Shown in pieces: positions 43,936-46,516 of a DNA stretch of 46,516 nt; the stretch's first letter is position 1, and each line of letters opens with the position of its first letter. The DNA is taken from assembly GCA_020854035.1 (NCBI GenBank), contig JADZGE010000090.1, positions 1 to 46,516 of the forward strand. The letters run 5' to 3'. Both the position numbers and the translations under genes were made by a program. The notes beneath the pieces were generated by a model. It was not told the DNA's origin. It saw nothing but the letters and a program-made list of their open reading frames with translations, and made no database searches. The DNA is from Burkholderiales bacterium (lineage in GTDB: Bacteria > Pseudomonadota > Gammaproteobacteria > Burkholderiales > SG8-41).

Positions 43936-44895
43936 TCAATCTGGAGTGATGTTCGCGGCCCTGACGACCTTGGCCCATTTCGCGATCTCTGACTTCACGT
44001 ACGCATCGCTCGCCGCGAGGTCCTGGCCGACGGACTCGAGCCCGAGCGTCGCAAACTTCTTCGTCACCTCGGGCGCGTGAAGAATCCTGGTCACCACGGC
44101 GTTGAGCTTCTCGAGCACGGGGCGCGGGGTGGCCGACGGCGCGAGCATCGCGTACCACACGTCGACCGCGTAACCGGGCACCCCGGCCTCCGCGATCGTC
44201 GGCAGGTCCGGTGCCGCGAGCGCGCGCTTGCTTCCGGCGGTCGCGAGCAGCCTCAGCTTGCCCTGTTCCACGTGCGCGCGGGTGGAAATGAAGCTTCCGA
44301 ACATGAGCGCTACGCGTCCGGCCATGACGTCGGTCATGCCGGCGCCGGTGGTCTTGTACGGAACGTGCACGAGGTCGATGCCGGCGAGCAGCTTCAGGAG
44401 CTCGGTTGCAAGATGCGACGGGCCCCCGACACCCGTGGATGCATAGTCGATCTGGCCCGGACGCTTCTTCGCGTACGCGATCAGCTCCTTTACCGATTTC
44501 ATGGGCAGCGACGGATGCGCGACCAGCACGTTCGGCGCATTCACCATGATCGTGATCGGCACCAGATCGCGCTCGGGGCTGTAAGGCAGGTTCTTGTGTA
44601 TGCTCGGCAGCACCGAGTGGCTGATCGATGTCGTGAGCAGCGTGTGGCCGTCGGGCGCCGCCTTCGCGACGAAGTCGCCTGCCAGCGCGCCGCCTGCGCC
44701 GGGGCGATTCTCCACCACCCCGGGCTGGCCGAGCAGCTCCCGCAGGTATTGCGCGACCATGCGCGAGGACGTATCTACACCGAAGCCGGCTCCCGCGGCC
44801 ACGATGATGCGTATGGGCTGGGTCGGGTATGTCTGCGCGCACGCCGCACCCGGCAGGGTGCATGCGAGTATCGCCGCGGGTAGCGGGTGTTTCAT
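43936..44895 (-). CDS. Bug/TctC-family binding protein
   Basis: A 319-residue exported binding protein. ATG 44895 follows GAGGAGG, and the signal peptide ends near GAACAQ (residue 21). YPTQPIRIIVAAGAGFGVDT is the N-terminal motif, with VVENRPGAGG, VHVPYKTTGAGMTDVMAGRV and LPTIAEAGVPGYAVD after it. It is encoded between two amidase genes and lies 96 bp downstream of the second on the same strand, so it may import an amide or the acid released from it. Confidence 0.92.
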   Translation of the reverse strand: MKHPLPAAILACTLPGAACAQTYPTQPIRIIVAAGAGFGVDTSSRMVAQYLRELLGQPGVVENRPGAGGALAGDFVAKAAPDGHTLLTTSISHSVLPSIHKNLPYSPERDLVPITIMVNAPNVLVAHPSLPMKSVKELIAYAKKRPGQIDYASTGVGGPSHLATELLKLLAGIDLVHVPYKTTGAGMTDVMAGRVALMFGSFISTRAHVEQGKLRLLATAGSKRALAAPDLPTIAEAGVPGYAVDVWYAMLAPSATPRPVLEKLNAVVTRILHAPEVTKKFATLGLESVGQDLAASDAYVKSEIAKWAKVVRAANITPD

Positions 44896-44991
44896 TGGAG
44901 CCTCCTCAGAATTTTCTGTCCATTGACCCACCGTCAAGAGCCCCGGCGGCCGGCTTTGCAGCACACGGGGATGCCTGGCGATGAGCTCTTG

Positions 44992-46335
44992 TCACACGCT
45001 TTGCAGCCAGTTCGCGAGTGCGCACAGGTCGCCGTCCCGGCCCGCATGTCCGATCAGCTGAACCCCGACTGGCATGCCGTCCGATTGCAGCAGCGGGAGG
45101 CTGAACGCCGGCAACTGCAGCACCGTCGCGAACGCGAGGTAGGCGCGGCTGCCGGTGTGCGCCCGGGTCACCGGCGCGGGCCCGGAGGACGCGAGCGTCA
45201 GCACCGCGTCGGCTTCGCTCAGGGCCGCTCGCGCCCTCTCCTTCATCGCCGCTTTCTCGGCCAGCAGCTCGGTGTAGTACCCGGGCGTCATCGCGCGTGC
45301 ACGCGCGACGCGCGCGTGTTGCCGCTGTTCCAGCTCGGCGCCGCAGCGTTCGACGTACTGCTCGTAAGGCCAACGCATCTCGTATGCATTGATATCGGTC
45401 GAGCGCTCGATGAACGGGCCGAAGAACGCGTCCTCGAGCTCGGCGTAGCGAGCGTTGTCGCGCCGCGTCAGGAGCGTTACCCCGCGACTGCGCAGGCGCT
45501 CGAGCAACGCGTCGAATGCAGTGCGCGTACCCGCATCGACTTCCGTCTCCCACGCTTTCGTGTACTGCACGAACAGCCGTGCCGGCCGCCGCGCGGCCGG
45601 GAGCGTGTAACCCGCGCCATCGAGACCGGGCGATCCGGGGTTGCCGGCGGCAAGCGCAATTCGCGAGGCGACATACCAGGTGTCATCGAGACTGCCGGCA
45701 ATGATTCCGAGGTGATCGTGCGTAGCCGAAATCGGATGCACGCCCTGCAACGTGAGGGCGCCGTGCGTCGGCTTGAACCCGAACACGCCGCAGAACGAAG
45801 CCGGGCGCAGCGCCGAGCCCAGAGTCTGCGTGCCCAGCGCCGCCGGCACCATGCCGGAGCCGACCGCGGCCGCGGAGCCGCTGGACGAACCGCCGGGGGT
45901 GCGGCGCGTATCGAGCGGATTCCTGGTCTCGTTGGTTTCGCCGCCTGCGAACGCTGTCGTAACGGTCTTGCCGGTGACGATCGCGCCGCCCGAGCGCAGT
46001 GCATACACGCACGCCGCGTCCCACCTCGGCTGCCAGCCCCGGTAGACCGAATTCCCCATCTGGGTAGGCAGATCGGCGGTGTCCATGATGTCCTTGACCC
46101 CGAACGGCATGCCGTCGACCGCCGACAGCGGCCTGCCGCTCGCGTAGCGCTCGGTCGAGGCATCGGCCGCCGCGCGTGCGCGCTCGAGTCCGAGCGTCAC
46201 AAATGCGTGCACTTCGGGCTCGCGCGCGGCAATCGTGGCGATGCAGCGTTCGAGGTAGGCGCGCGGGCTGTCCTTGCCGGACGCGAACTGCTCCCGCGCC
46301 CTAGAGAATTCCACGGCATGAGGACTGCGGTGCAT
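44992..46335 (-). CDS. amidase-signature hydrolase
   Basis: A 447-residue amidase-signature enzyme. The triad residues are Lys81 (PFGVKDI), Ser150 (PGGSSSGS) and Ser174 (TQTLGSALRPASF). It is only distantly related to the amidase at 42435. ATG 46335 has CGGAGAG upstream. It probably shares a transcript with the Bug gene that follows. The substrate is unknown. Confidence 0.9.
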   Translation of the reverse strand: MHRSPHAVEFSRAREQFASGKDSPRAYLERCIATIAAREPEVHAFVTLGLERARAAADASTERYASGRPLSAVDGMPFGVKDIMDTADLPTQMGNSVYRGWQPRWDAACVYALRSGGAIVTGKTVTTAFAGGETNETRNPLDTRRTPGGSSSGSAAAVGSGMVPAALGTQTLGSALRPASFCGVFGFKPTHGALTLQGVHPISATHDHLGIIAGSLDDTWYVASRIALAAGNPGSPGLDGAGYTLPAARRPARLFVQYTKAWETEVDAGTRTAFDALLERLRSRGVTLLTRRDNARYAELEDAFFGPFIERSTDINAYEMRWPYEQYVERCGAELEQRQHARVARARAMTPGYYTELLAEKAAMKERARAALSEADAVLTLASSGPAPVTRAHTGSRAYLAFATVLQLPAFSLPLLQSDGMPVGVQLIGHAGRDGDLCALANWLQSV

Positions 46336-46383
46336 GAAGGCGCTCTCCGGTTGACCGACAAGCCCACCACGAGCACGGAAATG

Positions 46384-46394
46384 GGGTCAGACCC
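46384..46394. repeat. GGGTC-A-GACCC inverted repeat
   Basis: A perfect 11-bp inverted repeat upstream of the amidase, followed by AAGTTTGACAC. I recall this sequence type near REP-associated transposase genes of betaproteobacteria, but no transposase is visible. Confidence 0.35.
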
Positions 46395-46489
46395 AAGTTT
46401 GACACTTCGGCGGGGTTGGGGGCGTTCGAGTGCACGCAAGTCCGTGTTTCTCCTCTGGGTCGGCTCCCAGTGGACTCGGTGATGTAGTG

Positions 46490-46501
46490 CAAAACGTTTT
46501 G
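46490..46501. promoter_or_regulatory. LacI-type palindromic operator candidate
   Basis: CAAAACGTTTTG is a perfect 12-bp palindrome with the central CG typical of LacI/GalR-family operators, 155 bp upstream of the amidase start. TTGACA at the very right edge could be a -35 element of a gene outside the window. Confidence 0.4.
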
Positions 46502-46516
46502 GTTGTGCGCTTGACA

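Overview
The window is 46.5 kb of dense, very GC-rich DNA with strong G/C third-position bias, so almost every gene has long false open frames antisense to it. Six orphan Bug/TctC-type periplasmic binding proteins, several CaiB/BaiF CoA-transferases, amidases and GntR regulators point to a betaproteobacterium of Burkholderiales type (inference; no rRNA or other phylogenetic marker is present). I see no tRNA, rRNA, CRISPR array or complete insertion sequence.

Region 1 (1-12521) is a respiratory and redox-control block. On the minus strand a four-gene operon encodes a cytochrome bd-like membrane protein, a diheme cytochrome c, a membrane-anchored monoheme cytochrome c and a Tat-exported molybdopterin oxidoreductase of nitrate reductase/NxrA type, cut by the left edge. 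Diverging from it, behind a near-consensus sigma-54 promoter, lie a double universal-stress protein with a C-terminal PCP-reductase-like domain, a protoporphyrinogen oxidase, a PAS histidine kinase and an NtrC-type activator, joined by ATGA-type overlaps. A hemerythrin-domain gene follows convergently.

Region 2 (12617-15853) holds two MoeA-type molybdenum-insertion proteins, one fused to a periplasmic-binding-protein-like domain. They may serve the molybdoenzymes at both ends of the window.

Region 3 (16073-25895) is an acyl-CoA module. A MaoC/HTD2-type hydratase and three CaiB/BaiF genes, one of them a tandem-domain fusion, diverge from a SucCD-like CoA-ligase pair and a Bug protein, with a GntR/FCD regulator downstream. 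A 16-bp perfect AT palindrome lies inside the overlapping divergent promoters and is the likely shared operator.

Region 4 (25929-29697) is the most unusual part. An operon encodes a UGSC-type protein with an in-frame UGA at codon 108, a conserved 342-residue protein of unknown function and a Bug protein, diverging from a HutC-type GntR regulator. The UGA lies in a U-G-A-C motif and is followed at the right distance by a perfect 7-bp hairpin with G in loop position 2, which fits a bacterial SECIS element. I read it as a selenocysteine codon.

Region 5 (29698-33332) encodes a Do-type periplasmic protease, a small exported protein and an OmpR/QseB-type response regulator without an adjacent kinase. 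TTAA-repeat boxes of PmrA/QseB spacing lie at both ends of the block.

Region 6 (33333-46516) is accessory catabolism: four more Bug proteins, a biotin/DMSO sulfoxide reductase-type molybdoenzyme lacking a visible Tat signal, a LeuC/LeuD-like hydro-lyase pair, two amidase-signature hydrolases, an AtzG/GatC-like small protein and a decayed gene fragment. None of the Bug proteins has TctA/TctB membrane partners here.
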